In this document: piece after piece, positions 36,336-49,360 of the stretch | Position numbering within the stretch: the stretch's first letter is position 1 | Layout of the letters: every line of letters starts with the position of its first letter | Origin: Delphinus delphis | Taxonomy: Eukaryota > Chordata > Mammalia > Artiodactyla > Delphinidae | Direction of reading: 5' to 3' | Length of the DNA: 64,000 nt | Assembly: GCF_949987515.2 (NCBI RefSeq) | Contig: NC_082694.2 | Location: 63,176,080 to 63,240,079 of the forward strand | Notes under the pieces: generated by a model | Database searches by the model: none | Seen by the model: the letters and a program-made list of their open reading frames with translations, nothing else | What the model was told of the DNA's origin: nothing | Translations under genes and position numbers: made by a program

Positions 36336-38582
36336 AAGAAAGAAAACTACAGGCCAATATCACTGATGAACATAGATGCAAAAATCCTCAACAAAATACT
36401 AGGAAACAGAATCCAACAGCACATTAAACGGATCATACACCATGATCAAGTGGGGTTTATTCCAGGATTGCAAGGATTCTTCAATATACGCAAATCAATC
36501 AACGTGATACACCATATTAACAAATTGAAGGAGAAAAACCATATGATCATCTCAATAGATGCAGAGAAAGCTTTTGACAAAATTCAACACCCATTTATGA
36601 TAAAAACCCTCCAGAAAGTAGGCATAGAGGGAACTTTCCTCAACATAATAAAGGCCATATATGACAAACTCACAGCCAACATCGTCCTCAATGGTGAAAA
36701 ACTGAAAGCATTTCCACTAAGATCAGGAACAAGACAAGGTTGCCCACTCTCACCACTCTTATTCAACATAGTTTTGGAAGTTTTAGCCACAGCAATCAGA
36801 GAAGAAAAGGAAATAAAAGGAATCCAAATCGGAAAAGAAGAAGTAAAGCTGTCACTCTTTGCAGATGACATGATACTATACATAGAGAATCGTAAAGATA
36901 CTACCAGAAAACTCCTAGAGCTAATCAATGAATTTGGTAAAGTAGCAGGATACAAAATTAATGAACAGAAATCTCTGGCATTCCTATACACTAAGGATGA
37001 AAAATCTGAAAGTGAAATCAAGAAAACACTCCCATTTACCACTGCAACAAAAAGAATAAAATATCTAGGAATAAACCTACCTAAGGAGACAAAAGACCTG
37101 TATGCAGAAAATTATAAGACACTGATGAAAGAAATTAAAGATGATACAAATTGATGGAGAGATATACCATGTTCTTGGATTGGAAGAATCAACATTGTGA
37201 AAATGACTCTACTACCCAAAGCAATCTACAGATTCAATGCAATCCCTATCAAACTACGACTGGCATTTTTCACAGAACTAGAACAAAAAATTTCACAATT
37301 TGTATGGAAACACAAAAGACCCCAAATAGCCAAAGCAATCTTGAGAACGAAAAACGGAGCTGGAGGAATCAGGCTTCCTGACTTCAGATTATACTACAAA
37401 GCTACAGTAATCAAGACAGTATGGTACTGGCACAAAAACAGAAATATAGATCAATGGAACAGGACAGAAAGCCCAGAGATAAACCCACGCACATATGGTC
37501 ACCTTATCTTTGATAAAGGAGGCAGGAATGTACAGTAGAGAAAGGACAGCCTCTTCAATAAGTGGTGCTGGGAAAATTGGACAGCTACATGTAAAAGTAT
37601 GAGATTAGATCACTCCGTAACACCATATACAAAAATAAGCTCAAAATGGATTAAAGACCTAAATGTAAGGCCAGAAACTATCAAACTCTTAGAGGAAAAC
37701 GTAGGCAGAACACTCTATGACATAAATCACAGCAAGATCCTTTTTGACCCACCTCCTAGAGAAATGGAAACAAAAACAAAAATAAACAAATGGGACCTAA
37801 TGAAACTTCAAAGCTTTTGCACAGCAAAGGAAACCATAAACAAGACCAAAAGACAATCCTCAGAATGGGAGAAAATATTTGCAAATGAAGCAACTGACAA
37901 AGGATTAATCTCCAAAATTTATAAGCAGCTCATGCAGCTTAATAACAAAAAAACAAACAACCCAATCCAAAAATGGGCAGAAGACCTAAATAGACATTTC
38001 TCCAAAGAAGATATACAGACTGCCAACAAGCACATGAAAGAATGCTCAACATCACTAATCATTAGAGAAATGCAAATCAAAACTACAATGATATATCATC
38101 TCACACCAGTCAGAATGGCCATCATCAAAAAATCTACAAACAATAAATGCTGGAGAGGGTGTGGAGAAAAGGGAACCCTCTTACACTGTTGGTGGGAATG
38201 TAAATTGATACAGCCACTGTGGAGAACAGTATGGAGGTTCCTTAAAAAACTACAAATAGAACTACCATATGACCCAGCAATCCCACTACTGGGCATATAC
38301 CCTGAGAAAACCATAATTCAAACAGAGTCATGTACCAAAATGTTCATTGCAGCTCTATTTACAACAGCCCGGAGATGGAAACAACCTAACTGTCCATCAT
38401 CGGATGAGTGGATAAAGAAGATGTGGCACATACATACAATGGAATATTACTCAGCCATAAAAAGAAACGAAATTGAGCTATTTGTAATGAGGTGGATAGA
38501 CCTAAAGTCTGTCATACAGAGTGAAGTAAGTCAGAAAGAGAGAGACAAATACTGTATGCTAACACATATATATGGAATTTAA
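36336..38582 (+). pseudogene. L1 ORF2 remnant: reverse transcriptase and C-terminal domain
   Basis: ORF2 of L1 encodes an endonuclease plus reverse transcriptase that copies L1 RNA at nicked chromosomal DNA. This copy lacks the endonuclease and begins at the '[12 protein letters not shown]' block of the fingers/palm. Palm motif A ([12 protein letters not shown]) is near 36550-36590 and the catalytic FADD is at 36858-36869. A C-terminal Cys cluster beginning [18 protein letters not shown] starts at 38148. About 749 codons remain against roughly 1,275 in a full protein. One frame runs throughout with just two nonsense codons: TGA at 37152-37154 (an Arg position) and TAG at 37536-37538 (a Trp position). 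The natural stop is at 38580-38582. It cannot make an active enzyme. The TAG is shared with the copy at 49 kb. Confidence 0.95.
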
Positions 38583-38972
38583 GAAAAAAAAATGTCATGA
38601 AAAACCTAGGGGTGAAACAGGAATAAAGACACAGACTTACTAGAGAATGGACTTGAGGCTATGGGGAGGGGGAAGGGTAAACTGTGACAAAGCGAGAGAG
38701 AGGCATGGACATATATACACTACCAAACATAAGGTAGATAGCTAGTGGGAAGCAGCCGCATAGGACAGGGAGATCAGCTCGGTGCTTTGTGACGGCCTGG
38801 AGGGGTGGGATAGGGAGGGTGGGAGGGAGGGAGACGCAAGCGGGAAGAGATATGGGAACATATGTATATATATAACTGATTCATTTTGTTGTGAAGCTGA
38901 AGTTAACATACCATTGTAAAGCAATTATACGCCAATAAAGATGTTAAAATGAAAAAAAAAATAACAAAAACA
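36336..38972 (+). mobile_element. Young 5'-truncated L1 with 16-bp TSD
   Basis: A 2.6-kb insertion covering the ORF2 reverse transcriptase to C-terminus and the full 3' UTR ('ggagatcagctcggtgcttt', 'cgccaataaagatgttaaaa'), ending in an interrupted A-tail. The duplicated target AAAAATATGTGGAACA is at 36320-36335 and again at the right edge (38973-38988). The first bases may overlap the target by microhomology ('aaca'). Apart from two nonsense codons the ORF2 frame is unbroken, so the insertion is recent on the scale of this window. Confidence 0.97.
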
Positions 38973-38988
38973 AAAAATATGTGGAACA

Positions 38989-40789
38989 CATAGCATACTG
39001 TGTACGGCATTTTGCTAGATATTGTGAAATTTATTAGCTCCAGTACCAGCTCAGAACCTCACTGAGCTTTTTCTCTCTATTTTTATGGCTGCCCATTCGC
39101 CTGAAAGATGTTTCTTTAACCTTTTATCCAGCTCCAGTCACCAACCCTTATTTTTAGTTTCTTTCTCATTTCTTGCCCCTCTTCATGCTATTGCCCAACA
39201 CCTTTCTTTTTTATTCTCCTCAATACTCTTGTGCTGAGTTGATATATCTGCAGTTGGTCCTAGAGGTAAGAAGAGAGTTCTACTAAAAATCCTTAATAAA
39301 AGGCCAGTTAGTTCCTCCAAAATATTTACATAGGAAAAACTATCTACTTAACTGACTTGGTGAGGAAACAAATGATGTTTGCTTAACTGCAGAAATTGCT
39401 TCTTCAGTGCAATGCATTTCCATGGCCTAATAAAGGATTAATAGCACACCTAGCATGGAAATACCTCTTAAAAGCCTCAACCTATGCCTGTAAACTTTAT
39501 GTTGCTGTTTTCAAGTGTCCACTTCCTGCTGAGCTGCTTTTGTTCCCTTCACTAAGCCTCCCTGATCTATTATGACTGCTGCATGCTTCTAATTTTGCTA
39601 GCATACAGTCATTTCTAAGGATGTCTTCGTACATCTTACATAGGGCTTTTAATACCATTTGTGAAGGAAAAGTGAGTATTTAATAGCAAAATGCATTTCT
39701 GAGGATCTTCAATGGAGGTGATCTCTTAATTAGACATTTCCTTCACTATTAAGGATAAGATTTTTTTGTAAGCCTGGCTTTTCCCATTGTTGTCATTCAA
39801 GCTCAAAGATGGAAATAAGTGATTTCCTGAAAATTCACATTGCCCCCTTTTTAAATAGATTATTTAGAGGTAGGCACATTCTGGGTCACTGTCATTTTGG
39901 ATATCCTTTGGACACTGGTATAACAATGAACGTACTAATATTTTCCAGTTCCTAAAAACCTGAAATAGTTATAGGTGGAAGATTATAATTTTCCTACCGT
40001 AAATGAAACTTTATTTTTTCTCTTACTTTGGAAGAGTTTTAGGAAAACAAAAATGCGTCTTACTTTTGCAGTCTCTTTTCCCTAAACAACAATGCCTCCT
40101 AACACATACATTGTGAGGCACTGACATAGAAGAGATCATTGGCTTTTTTCATATCATAGTCTAAACTGCATTCTTAAAAATGAAACCCTAAAATCCTATC
40201 CTTTCCAGCTATAAGGCTTCGGTTAGGCTTACTTAAATTAATGCCCTTCCAAGGTAATTTAAATAGAAACAAACACCTCACTGATCTTTATGATCTGTGT
40301 CACTTCACAAATCCAGTCACCTGTTCCACTGATGGATGAGTAAACTTGCCTAATCTATAATCTTAGCTAGAATAGGTCAAAAGTAATAAAAGTAGTATAT
40401 GGCACAACTATTTTTGCTCCTGTGTGAGATTAAACTGAGACTTCTAAATTTTTATTTCTCCTAAATTAAATAAGTAGAGATGAAAATGCTGCAAGATAAT
40501 GGCAAAAGCAATGAAGCAGTCAGGTAATGGCCTAGGCCAAATTTGGGGTAAATATTTATTCATCGCCATTCTCACAGAAAATGCATCTGGTGACTAAACT
40601 CCCTGAGCCATGTGTGCCTGGCCACCTGAACAAGCCTCTTCAGTCATAAGGTCAGTACTTAACCTGATTACACCTTTAGGATAATTTCTTTTTAATGTGG
40701 TTTTAGAAGAGGCTTTTGGAAAAAATTATACCATTTGTTGGACACTAATTAAAGAAGATGTGTACTGGCAGAGTTAGAAGGAGACAGGA
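38989..40789. other. Unassigned sequence
   Basis: No gene or named repeat seen. Confidence 0.5.
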
Positions 40790-41020
40790 CACGAGTGTTT
40801 CAACATTGGTTTTGCCACATACTAAGTCTGTGACCTTGGGAAAGACAATTTAAAAAGTCACATACAGGAGTTATTACATGGTATGCTATGCAGTGCTAAA
40901 GATCCCAACTATTGAATTCCACCAAGTGATTTAACTATTCAGTGTACCGAAAATAACAATGCTTAGAGTGATTGTGAGAATCAAATAGAAAGGAATTTAT
41001 GAGAAAGTGATTGGTAAAAT
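40790..41020 (-). mobile_element. MIR SINE, reverse, with a decayed middle
   Basis: 'ttttgccacatactaagtct' followed by 'gtgaccttgggaaagacaat', and further on 'gagtgattgtgagaatcaaa', match the MIR reverse complement. About 90 bases between them do not fit and may be an insertion. Confidence 0.65.
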
Positions 41021-41239
41021 ATACAGGAGTAGCCATGGTTTCATATGTTCATAACTTTGACTATTAACAAATAAAAATTGCGCATGAAAAATAATTTTAT
41101 CCACCTCAATAATGAAACCAGTACGATCTCAAAATGTGTATCTGGAGACCCACCAGGGAGCAGGGCAAATGCCTTCCTACCACTTAGGCTATTCAAATGG
41201 ACAGGTGTGATACAGAAGTACACATGCCATGCCCTTGCT

Positions 41240-41640
41240 GTATGAATCTGGGGTACGTCCTACTAAGGGTAGGCAGAGTGTATTTCCCACCCCATTGACT
41301 TTGAGTTTGGACATGTTTTCTGCTTTGGCCAGTGGAATGTTAGTGGACACTATGGGAGCAGAGGTTAAATGTGCATGCATAGTTTGGCTTGCCCCTTGCC
41401 TCTGCCTTCCCACCATCAGTCATGAGAAGAATGTGCCCAGGGTATCCAGGTCAAGAAAGAATGAAAAACACATGCAGCAGAATGGAACCTGAAGTGCAGG
41501 CTGAAATAGAACCTCTCCAGCTGGCCCATGAGCCCATGAGGTTCATGAGGTAAGCCTCTGACACTTCAAGGTCATTACACAGCAAAACTGACAAGTAAAA
41601 GCATATCCATATTCCGCTGTCCTTATGGAACAAGTAGAAT
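41240..41640 (+). mobile_element. Possible MaLR/MLT-like remnant
   Basis: 'gctttggccagtggaatgtt' and later 'ctggcccatgagcccatgag' recall an old LTR-type repeat (ttgaccaatagaatg ... agcccatg). The match is partial, no terminal ends are visible, and I am unsure of the family. Confidence 0.35.
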
Positions 41641-41839
41641 ATAGACCTTCCTTGCAGAGTTAGTTAGATTAAGAGAGCTTTGAGAAAGGAAAATGGATGT
41701 GAAAAATAAAAGTTACTCTCAAGAGTCTTTGTCTATTCTGGAGATAAAGGGAGGGATGCCTTAGTAGGTTCAAAATGCGGTTTTGAAGAAACTGAGATAA
41801 TATAGGGAAAGATCAGCCCTATTCATTTCCTTAATTTAA

Positions 41840-42060
41840 AAAATAATACACTGTACCAATTTATATTCCCTTCAACTATACATGAGAGCACTTGTTTCCC
41901 AAGCCCTTACAAGACTTGATAGATCAAATTCATTACATATCTGATAAGTCTAAAATCATGTTACTTTAATTTGCCTTGATTTTCATATCATTATTGAACA
42001 TTTGTATTTGTGCTTCTATAAATTCTCTTTTCATATAATTCCCCTTATATCATATTGGAT
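41840..42060 (-). mobile_element. Old L1 (L1M-type) fragment, reverse
   Basis: 'ctgtaccaatttatattccc', 'catgagagcacttgtttccc' and 'gaacatttgtatttgtgctt' keep the order of the antisense 3' part of an ancient L1. Similar text at 42400-42700 may be another part of it. Confidence 0.5.
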
Positions 42061-42788
42061 GCAATCTTTTTGTTTATATCTTAAAAATTATACTGTAAAT
42101 ACTCTTTCCTCCAATAACTCAGCTGTCAGCAATTCATCCCATAAATAATATGTTCTCAAGAATGTAAAGATACATATACAAGGAATTTCCAATAGCATAA
42201 TTTAAAATAAATGACAAAAAAGTCTCAAGGTTGGGAAATAAGTCCTAAATTTTCTTGTTTTTTATTATCACAGGGATAAAACATATTCTTTAACATTTTT
42301 TTTGTTATTCATATATTCAGACTAGCAAAATAAGAAAACTAAAACAACACAATCAGAAAAAGCAATATTAGTAATTCCATTGTTGAGTAGCCTTCTTATT
42401 ATATAACCTATGTGTATCAGTATATAATTTTATACTGTATTATTTTGCAATCTATGCTTTTCAGTTAATAACATATGATGATAATGTTTCCAATGTTAAT
42501 AAAAATGCTTCTGCAACATCAGTTTTAATATCTATAAAACTTTCCTTTGTAATGTAATTAATTTAGCTAATCCTTTCATTTGGCATTTACATTTTTCCAC
42601 TTTTTCATTATAAAAAATAATGCCTTAATAAATATTTATATTACCATATCTTCATCTTTCTTATTTTTACTAACCCTTAACTTCAAATGTATTCTTGTCA
42701 ATAAAAGAATCTTCAAAATTTTATCCACAATAATAATTGTGTCCCTGGTATTTTGTGCACAAAACTAAGGTCAAAAAAGGAATTCATG

Positions 42789-42977
42789 GGCTTCCCTGGT
42801 GGCACAGTGGTTGAGAGTCCGCCCGCCGATGCAGGGGACACGGGTTCGTGCCCCGGTCCGGGAGGATCCCACATGCCGCGGAGAGGCTGGGCCCGTGAAC
42901 CATGGCCGCTGAACCTGCGCGTCCAGAGCCTGTGCTCCGCAGCGGGAGAGGCCACAATGGTGAGAGGCCCGTGTACC

Positions 42978-43004
<27 letters not shown>
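42789..43004 (+). mobile_element. Very young CHR-type SINE with perfect 16-bp TSD
   Basis: Complete CHR head, B box ('gggttcgtgccccggtccgg') and body. The A-tail continues without interruption to 43010, about 31 pure A residues in all. AAAAAAGGAATTCATG is repeated exactly at 42773-42788 and 43005-43020. The pure tail and perfect duplication mark it as the most recent insertion in the window. Confidence 0.98.
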
Positions 43005-43012
<8 letters not shown>

Positions 43013-43020
43013 AATTCATG

Positions 43021-45059
43021 TAAACTTCCTAGAACTGTCATCCAAATTATCCTAAAAAGAGACTTTCCAAATCAGGCAAGGGATGTTATCACTAAATAAA
43101 TGTTTAAAAACATGTTTGAGCTAATATATTGGCTGTAGCCAAATTTATAACCTAGCTGCTTTTGTGAGTTTCATGTATATTATATATAACAGATTAAACT
43201 GTAAGACATTGCCATTATTTGACAATTATAGACCTACAGAATGAAAATACACTGCTGGTATAGTAAACAATAAAATAAAATAGATTATTTCTAAAAATGA
43301 AAGTCATCTATTAAATATTTATAGTGATGGCTAGTTATCCTTGCTTCTATGATATGTTTTGGATCATGGGTATGATTTGTAGGTCACTAAGACCTGGATA
43401 AGAAATGATTCCCAACTCTAATATTGTATATGAGAAAATATGTTCCACAGCATTATTGATTTCTAGGAACACATTCCAGCAAAATAGTCATTTCTAGAAG
43501 TCATAAAAAAGGAAAAGTCAAAATTGGGCCATTTTCCTCATTCAGTAAAACTGTACAAAACTTAAGAATTACAGGAGAAGGATATTTGAAATCCTTTGTA
43601 AAATGCGGCTAAGTAGGAACATTATAAATATTTGTTGATATGACTACTATATACCATCTATAGGCTTTCTTCATGGCACAGGAAAAAAATAATTAATGGG
43701 ACTAAAATATTTATCTTGACTGGGTATTCTGTGTTTCTTTTACCAGAATTCTGAGATAGAAGAACAGTGTTTCCCTTTTGCCAAATCTACTCATATTGAC
43801 AAAAAATAATATTTAACTGCTGTCTTCAGAGTATTCTTTGATAAACGTGAATGATTTTTTTAAAAAATCTGTTCTTTACTTGCACATTAGTTACCAAGAT
43901 AAAGAGCTAGCTCCTTAGGTTTTAATTAAGAGAGAGAATGAAAAGAATGGATGTTGGAAGGAGGACCACAAAGCAGTACCACTTAGGTTCCCAAAACATC
44001 ACCATCCTAGTGTGATAAGAGTTCTTGATTTTACCACCAGAGCTCATTGGGGCAAACATGACCAACGTCCTGTAGAAATGAAGCAGAAACATAACCCTTA
44101 GTCCATGTTCATGCCAGCGTCTTGCGCATACTACTCCTGAGACCAGAGCCTCCATATCACTTCTTGCCAAAATCAGAATACCTCACACTTAACAGAGTGA
44201 CCAATTCACCCAGTCCAAGTGCCTTCTGTTGTCCTTCTTGGTGCCTGGCTTCCATTATAGGACCCAGCCGATTTGCCCAGGCCACAGTAGATCCTCAAAT
44301 TGACAAATACATCATATCTTGCCAGCATTCTTCTTAGTCAGGGAAAATCTGCTTCAAACTCAGCGTGTATTCCAAATATTACTCCAGAGTCCCATAATAT
44401 ATGGGATTTAGAACTTAATATCAGAGTGCACGTTGAAACTCATAATTATAGTCAATGTACAACCTTTAAATGTCATTATCTCTCCATGTGGGGAGGTGCT
44501 CACAGAATGGGAGGTATCTGAGAAACAAATCCGAAAGGGAAAACAAAAGATGAAGTCTTCCATCTTACTCTGTGAATTCAGTGATAGCACATCTAGAAAG
44601 GTCAATAAAAATTAAATTGTAATTTTGACTTTCTAGTCTCTGCCATGTACATGTTGAATCTGAGAGTTAACTTTTTGTATTAAGCAAGTCCCATGTCCTC
44701 ACACAGATGCATCCCTGGGTCACAATTTAGCTTCTAGGTTTGCTAAGTTGGATCAGGTTCCAGTGTCTGCTGCTTCACAGATTATTAGCTATCCAGTGTC
44801 CTCAGTCTCTGGTCCTTGATGCAAGAGTCAAATCTGGCTGAAACTCCTGTTCCTCTCATTTCTTCAAGATGGTCTAGTAAGAGCCACTCCAGTCCATAGG
44901 TCTAGTTTCAGAAAATGTGAATCTCAAAAAAGATGAATCTCAGACCCTTTCCTCTGTAAATTTATGTGTAGAAATAGAAGATGGACAATTGCTATATCTA
45001 AATCCATTTAGGATCATCTAAGCTCTACATAGAAAAGAATATGACTCTACCTAGATCTA
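43021..45059. other. Unassigned sequence
   Basis: AT-rich up to about 43.9 kb; 43920-44620 is less AT-rich with short frames on both strands but no recognised family. It may be an old unplaced repeat. Confidence 0.45.
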
Positions 45060-45135
45060 CAGTCTGCATCTGGATCCTTTTACTCTCAGTGTAGAGAGCA
45101 CCTGTTACATAGTAGACGTTCAATAAATGTCATTC
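45060..45135 (+). mobile_element. Possible L2 LINE 3' tip
   Basis: 'gcacctgttacatagtagac' followed by 'gttcaataaatgtcatt' resembles the L2 end ('cacatagtaggtgctcaataaatg'). Confidence 0.5.
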
Positions 45136-45539
45136 TACATATTTTTTTCCTCTACGTGTTGTCATGAAGAGGCATGAAAATCTGAACGGGAGCATGTCTG
45201 ATGTCTAGAGGAAGGACCTGTATTAGAATTAAGCTACCCTATTTCTTCTTTGACAATCTTTTCCTAAAGGAAAAAAAAACTGTACGAGAAATAATTGGAA
45301 TCACTCCCAATCAGCCTCTTGCCCTATCCTATCCTTAACACCTCCCCAAAAAGGAAACTAAGCAAAAAATGAAGTATCCTATAGTTCATTCCCTTTAATT
45401 TAAAAATAGCCTATATCAAATTGTTTCAGCTCCTTTTGGGGCTCATTTTAAGTGGTTATAATCTCAAACTAATACTAGAGAAATGAGAAAATGTTTTAGT
45501 AGAAACATTTAGATTGCCTTCTGACAGTGGCCATTATTG

Positions 45540-46935
45540 TGGGGGTGGGGGGGTTGAAGTATAGTTGATTTATAATATTATATAAGTTTTAGGTATACAA
45601 TGTAGTGATTCACAATTTTTTAAGGTTATACTCTATTTATAGTTATAAAACATTGGCTATATTTCCTGTGCTGTACAATATATCCTCATAGCTTATTTAT
45701 TTTATACATAGTAGTTTGTACCTACTAATCTCTTACCCCTATATTGTCCCTGCCATCTTCACTCTCCCCACTCGTAACCACTAGCTCTCTATATTTGTGA
45801 GTTTGTTTCTTTTTTGTTATTTAACTAATTTATGTTTTAGATTCCACATATAAGTAATAACACACAGTATTTGTCTTTCTCTGTCTGACTTACTTCACTG
45901 ACCATAATAACCTCCAAGTCCATCCATGTTGTTGCAAATGGCAACATTTCATGCTTTTTTATGGCTGAGTAGTATTCCATTGTGTGTATGTGTTTGTGTG
46001 TGTATACACACATACATGCCACATCTTTATCCACTCATCTGCTGATGAACACTTAGGTTGCATTCATATTTTGGCTATTGTAAAAAAAGGCTGCTATGAA
46101 CATTGGGGTGCATTAGTATTTCAAATTAGTGTTTTCATTTTTTTCACATATATATCCAGCAGTGGAATTGCTGGATAATATGGCAGTTCTATTTTTACAT
46201 TTTTGAGGAATCTCCATACTGTTTTCCACAGTGGTTGCACCAATCTACATTTCTACTAATGGTGTACAAGAATTCCCTTTTCTCCACATACTCTCCAACA
46301 TTTGTTATTTGTGGTCTTTTTGATGATAGCCATTCTGACAAGTGTGAGGTGATATCTCATTGTGGTTTTGATTTGCATTTCCATGGTGATTAATGATGTT
46401 GAACATCTTTTCATGTGCCTATTGGCCATCTGTATGTCTTCTTTGAAAAAATGTCTATTCAAGTCTTCTGCCCATTTTTTAATCAGGTTGTTTGTTTTTT
46501 TCATGTTGAGTTATATGAGCTATTTATGTATTTTGATATTAACCCTTTATCAGTCTATCATTTGCAAATATTTTCTCCCACTCAGTAGGTTGTCTTTTCA
46601 TTTTGTCAACGGTTTCCTTTGCTATGCAAAAGCTTTTAAGTTTAATTAGGTCCATTTGTTTATTTTTGCTTTTGTTTCCATTGCCTTAAGAGACATATCC
46701 AAAAAAAATACTGCTACAATTGTGCCAAAGAGTGTTCTGCCTATGTTTCCCACTAGGAGTTGTATGGTTTCAGGTCTTACATTTAGGTCTTCAGTCCATT
46801 TTGAGTTTATTTTTGTATATGGTATTAAAAAGTGTTCTGATTTCGTTCTTTAACGTGTAGATGTCCAGTTTGCCCAGCACTACTTATTGAAGATACTGTC
46901 TTTTCTCCACTGTCTTGCCTCCTTTGTTGCAAATT
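45540..46935 (-). mobile_element. Old L1 (L1MA-like), reverse: 3' UTR and ORF2 C-terminus
   Basis: Read on the minus strand, it runs from the ORF2 block 'ggaggcaagacagtggagaa' down to a 3' UTR with 'aggatatattgtacagcaca'. On the plus strand the tell-tale strings are 'tttatggctgagtagtattc' and 'tttgatttgcatttccatgg'. The frame has many stops; pieces of about 80 codons survive (46256-46504). A TG/CA-type microsatellite (45984-46015) sits at the same ORF2 position as the microsatellite in the 22-kb copy. No clean poly(T) or duplication is seen. Confidence 0.9.
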
Positions 46936-47043
46936 GTGTGTGTGTGTAATTCAGTAATTCAACCCTCTTTGAATTGCCCATGATAATGACAATCTGAAAA
47001 CCAGTTTCCATGTGTACTAGATCATTTCCCCAGTTCTGTGGAA

Positions 47044-47164
47044 TTTTTTTTTTTTTTTTTTTTTTTGGCCGCACCCTGCAGCATGCGGAACTTCCCTGGT
47101 TGGTGATCGAACGTCCCCTGCAGTGGAAGCAAGGAGTCTTAACCACTGAACCACCAGGGAAGTC
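47044..47164 (-). mobile_element. CHR-1-type SINE, reverse
   Basis: Poly(T) at 47047-47067, then 'ggccgcaccctgcagcatgc' and 'gatcgaacgtcccctgcagt', ending 'ccaccagggaagtc'. This is the antisense of a short CHR-1-like SINE. Possible flanking repeat 'ctgtggaatt' / 'tctggaatt'. Confidence 0.9.
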
Positions 47165-48679
47165 TGGAATTCTTTAAAGAAAATGAAAAAGATAAACGGA
47201 ACTTTGTGCTACAATTGTGTAATCTTTGGCTACTTAGGATTTTAATTGTTCACAAGGTATTAGAATTAGTCCTTTTGAAAGGCATCCTTTTGAATATTTC
47301 TACACTACTTATTCATTAGTAGATTATTCATTAACAGATTCCATGATCATAATCCAAGTAATTTCTAGGAAAGCAAGGAGCTGGAAGGTCATATCACTGC
47401 TAAACTAAAACCCTTCAATATGTTGGTTTTGAATTTTAAAAATCTCAAAGAACATTCAAAAGAATCAATAAAATATAAAGTAATAGAATTTTAGAGCTGC
47501 AAGGAGCCTTACATTTCTCTCAGAAGAGGAAAAACATGAAAGCACTTAATAAACTGTAAAGAACCAAACAAATCTATAACAATGTGTATTGTCCTCATCG
47601 TAACAGAATAGAGAGATTCAGTGATTTAAAAGATTCTTCAAAAGCTTTTGCAATGCTATCCAAAAATCATTAGGACTACCAACACCCACCCCTGGGCAAA
47701 TTCCCATTAACTAATCCACAGTTACTGCTCAAGTTTCAGCAGTTTTTCTAGCCATTCTCATTTAACTCAACAATTGCATTTATCACTAAACTAGCCCAGA
47801 GAATATAAGAATGTACACGTAACAGAAATTTTTCAAATTCCCCACAATTGCATATTTTTTCAAAAAGGAAATGAAAGAGAATATTTAAAGCGTACTCTAT
47901 TTTTCTTAATCTGATTGATAAATTTTTAGGTCCTAATATATATTTTATTTTATAACTGATAACATTTAGCTATTTAAACATATAGATCCAAAATTAACCC
48001 TCACCCTAAAAGTTATTAAGAGAATCTGGTCAAAGACAAAAAAGAAGGAAATTTTACCTTAAGAGTTCAACCAAAGACGATGTTTGAGTAGCGAATGAAA
48101 ATGTTACAGTACTCCCTGGAGCAATAGTTTTCAAATGTATTTTTATTCACACATTTCTTTCTTCAAAAGAAGCTTTCAATAAAGCCAAGGAAAATAAATA
48201 AACAAGGAACTTCTCTGATTGAAATATAAGTGGGAGGTCCAGACAAAGCTCTTGAGGTCCCTGACAGGGGTTCCACTGAGTATAGTTTAAAAATCACCCC
48301 AGAGGATAAAGCCCAAACTCTCAAAACAGGCATTTTTCTCCCTTTCTAATTTACCTTCCACTTTTATTTTCAACCCTGAGATTTAACAAACAAAGAGTGC
48401 TCTGAAATTAGGATATGAAAGCTAGTTTTCTCCAGTCTTTATGCAGGCAAATTAACATATTACAAATGTACAAATGCAACTGGGTGGCAACAAGGAGTGG
48501 TAGAAAGAGAATAATATTAGGGAAGTGATTCCATGTGACCTAGAATAAGTCTGTAAATTTCTGGACTTCAGGTGACTTATCTGTCAAACATAAGGACAGT
48601 ATTACACTTTTATCAGAGCGCTAGACAAAATCATTTCTTAGTGTTTCTTCACACTCTAAATTAGAAGAATCAATTCTAT
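47165..48679. other. Unassigned sequence
   Basis: No gene or named repeat, apart from a weak MIR-like string at 47490-47545 and another in reverse near 48500-48640 ('catgtgacctagaataagtc'). Confidence 0.45.
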
Positions 48680-48800
48680 AAATTATTTTTTGAATGACAG
48701 TTTCATGCTAAGGCACAAAAGATATAATGACAAACAAGACATATAAAGTCCTTATATTCAGAGAGAGTAAAGTGTAATGAAAGAGACATAAATGCTATTA
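48680..48800 (-). mobile_element. L2 LINE 3' terminus, reverse
   Basis: 'aaaagatataatgacaaaca' and 'gacatataaagtccttatat' match the reverse L2 end. It is probably the tail of the longer L2 that continues at 49155. Confidence 0.55.
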
Positions 48801-49154
48801 GTTTGTTCTTTTTTCTAACAACTGATATTTGTTAATCCAACTTGTTAGGATTGCTCATTCTAGTGACAATCTAAAATCAGACTCCTACAACAGTAGGATG
48901 CTATTTTCCCTACCTTATGGATATACTTGGGAAAACCTGAATTTCCATATAGTATGCTGGTCTTGCTGCTGTTTTGTTCTCTGACACAGAGAACAACATC
49001 TGCCATGGACGAACCAATGTGTCTATCGTCTTAGATATTCAAGTAGTCACAAACTTACCTGTGCAGTGGGAACAGATCAATTTCGGGTACTGTAGTTGAG
49101 TCCCCCCAGAGAATAAGATGTTAAGCAGTCAAAGCAATACATAATCCACAGGCA
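48801..49154. other. Unassigned interval inside the L2 tract
   Basis: No clear L2 match; it may be an older insertion separating two parts of the same L2. Confidence 0.4.
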
Positions 49155-49360
49155 GTTAATAAAGACTATGAAGCCTGCCTGGAAGGGAAAAAGTGATACC
49201 TAAGCTGAAACCTAAAGTATGAGAAGGTAGCCAAACTGGGGGGGGGGGGGGCAGGAAAAGTTGGGCAAGAAGAGCCCTTCAAACCAGGCATGAGAAACAG
49301 TTTCAGTAAAGACCCAAAAGTGAGAAAAGGCAGGAGTTGAGGTTAAAAAAGAAAGAAAAG
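49155..49360 (-). mobile_element. L2 LINE, reverse (left part)
   Basis: 'aagaagagcccttcaaacca' and 'ggcatgagaaacagtttcag' fit the L2 reverse complement ('gaagagcattccaggcagagg'). A 12-14 nt G run lies at about 49239-49252. It is interrupted on the right by a young L1 and resumes at 50910. Confidence 0.65.

Noticed and set aside
36282..37154. 290-codon open frame that could be taken for a gene
   Set aside because: It is L1 ORF2 reverse transcriptase (FADD motif), entered by chance from flanking DNA, and the insertion has target duplications.
37599..38582. 327-codon open frame
   Set aside because: It is the C-terminal part of the same L1 ORF2 frame, downstream of a nonsense codon; not a separate gene.
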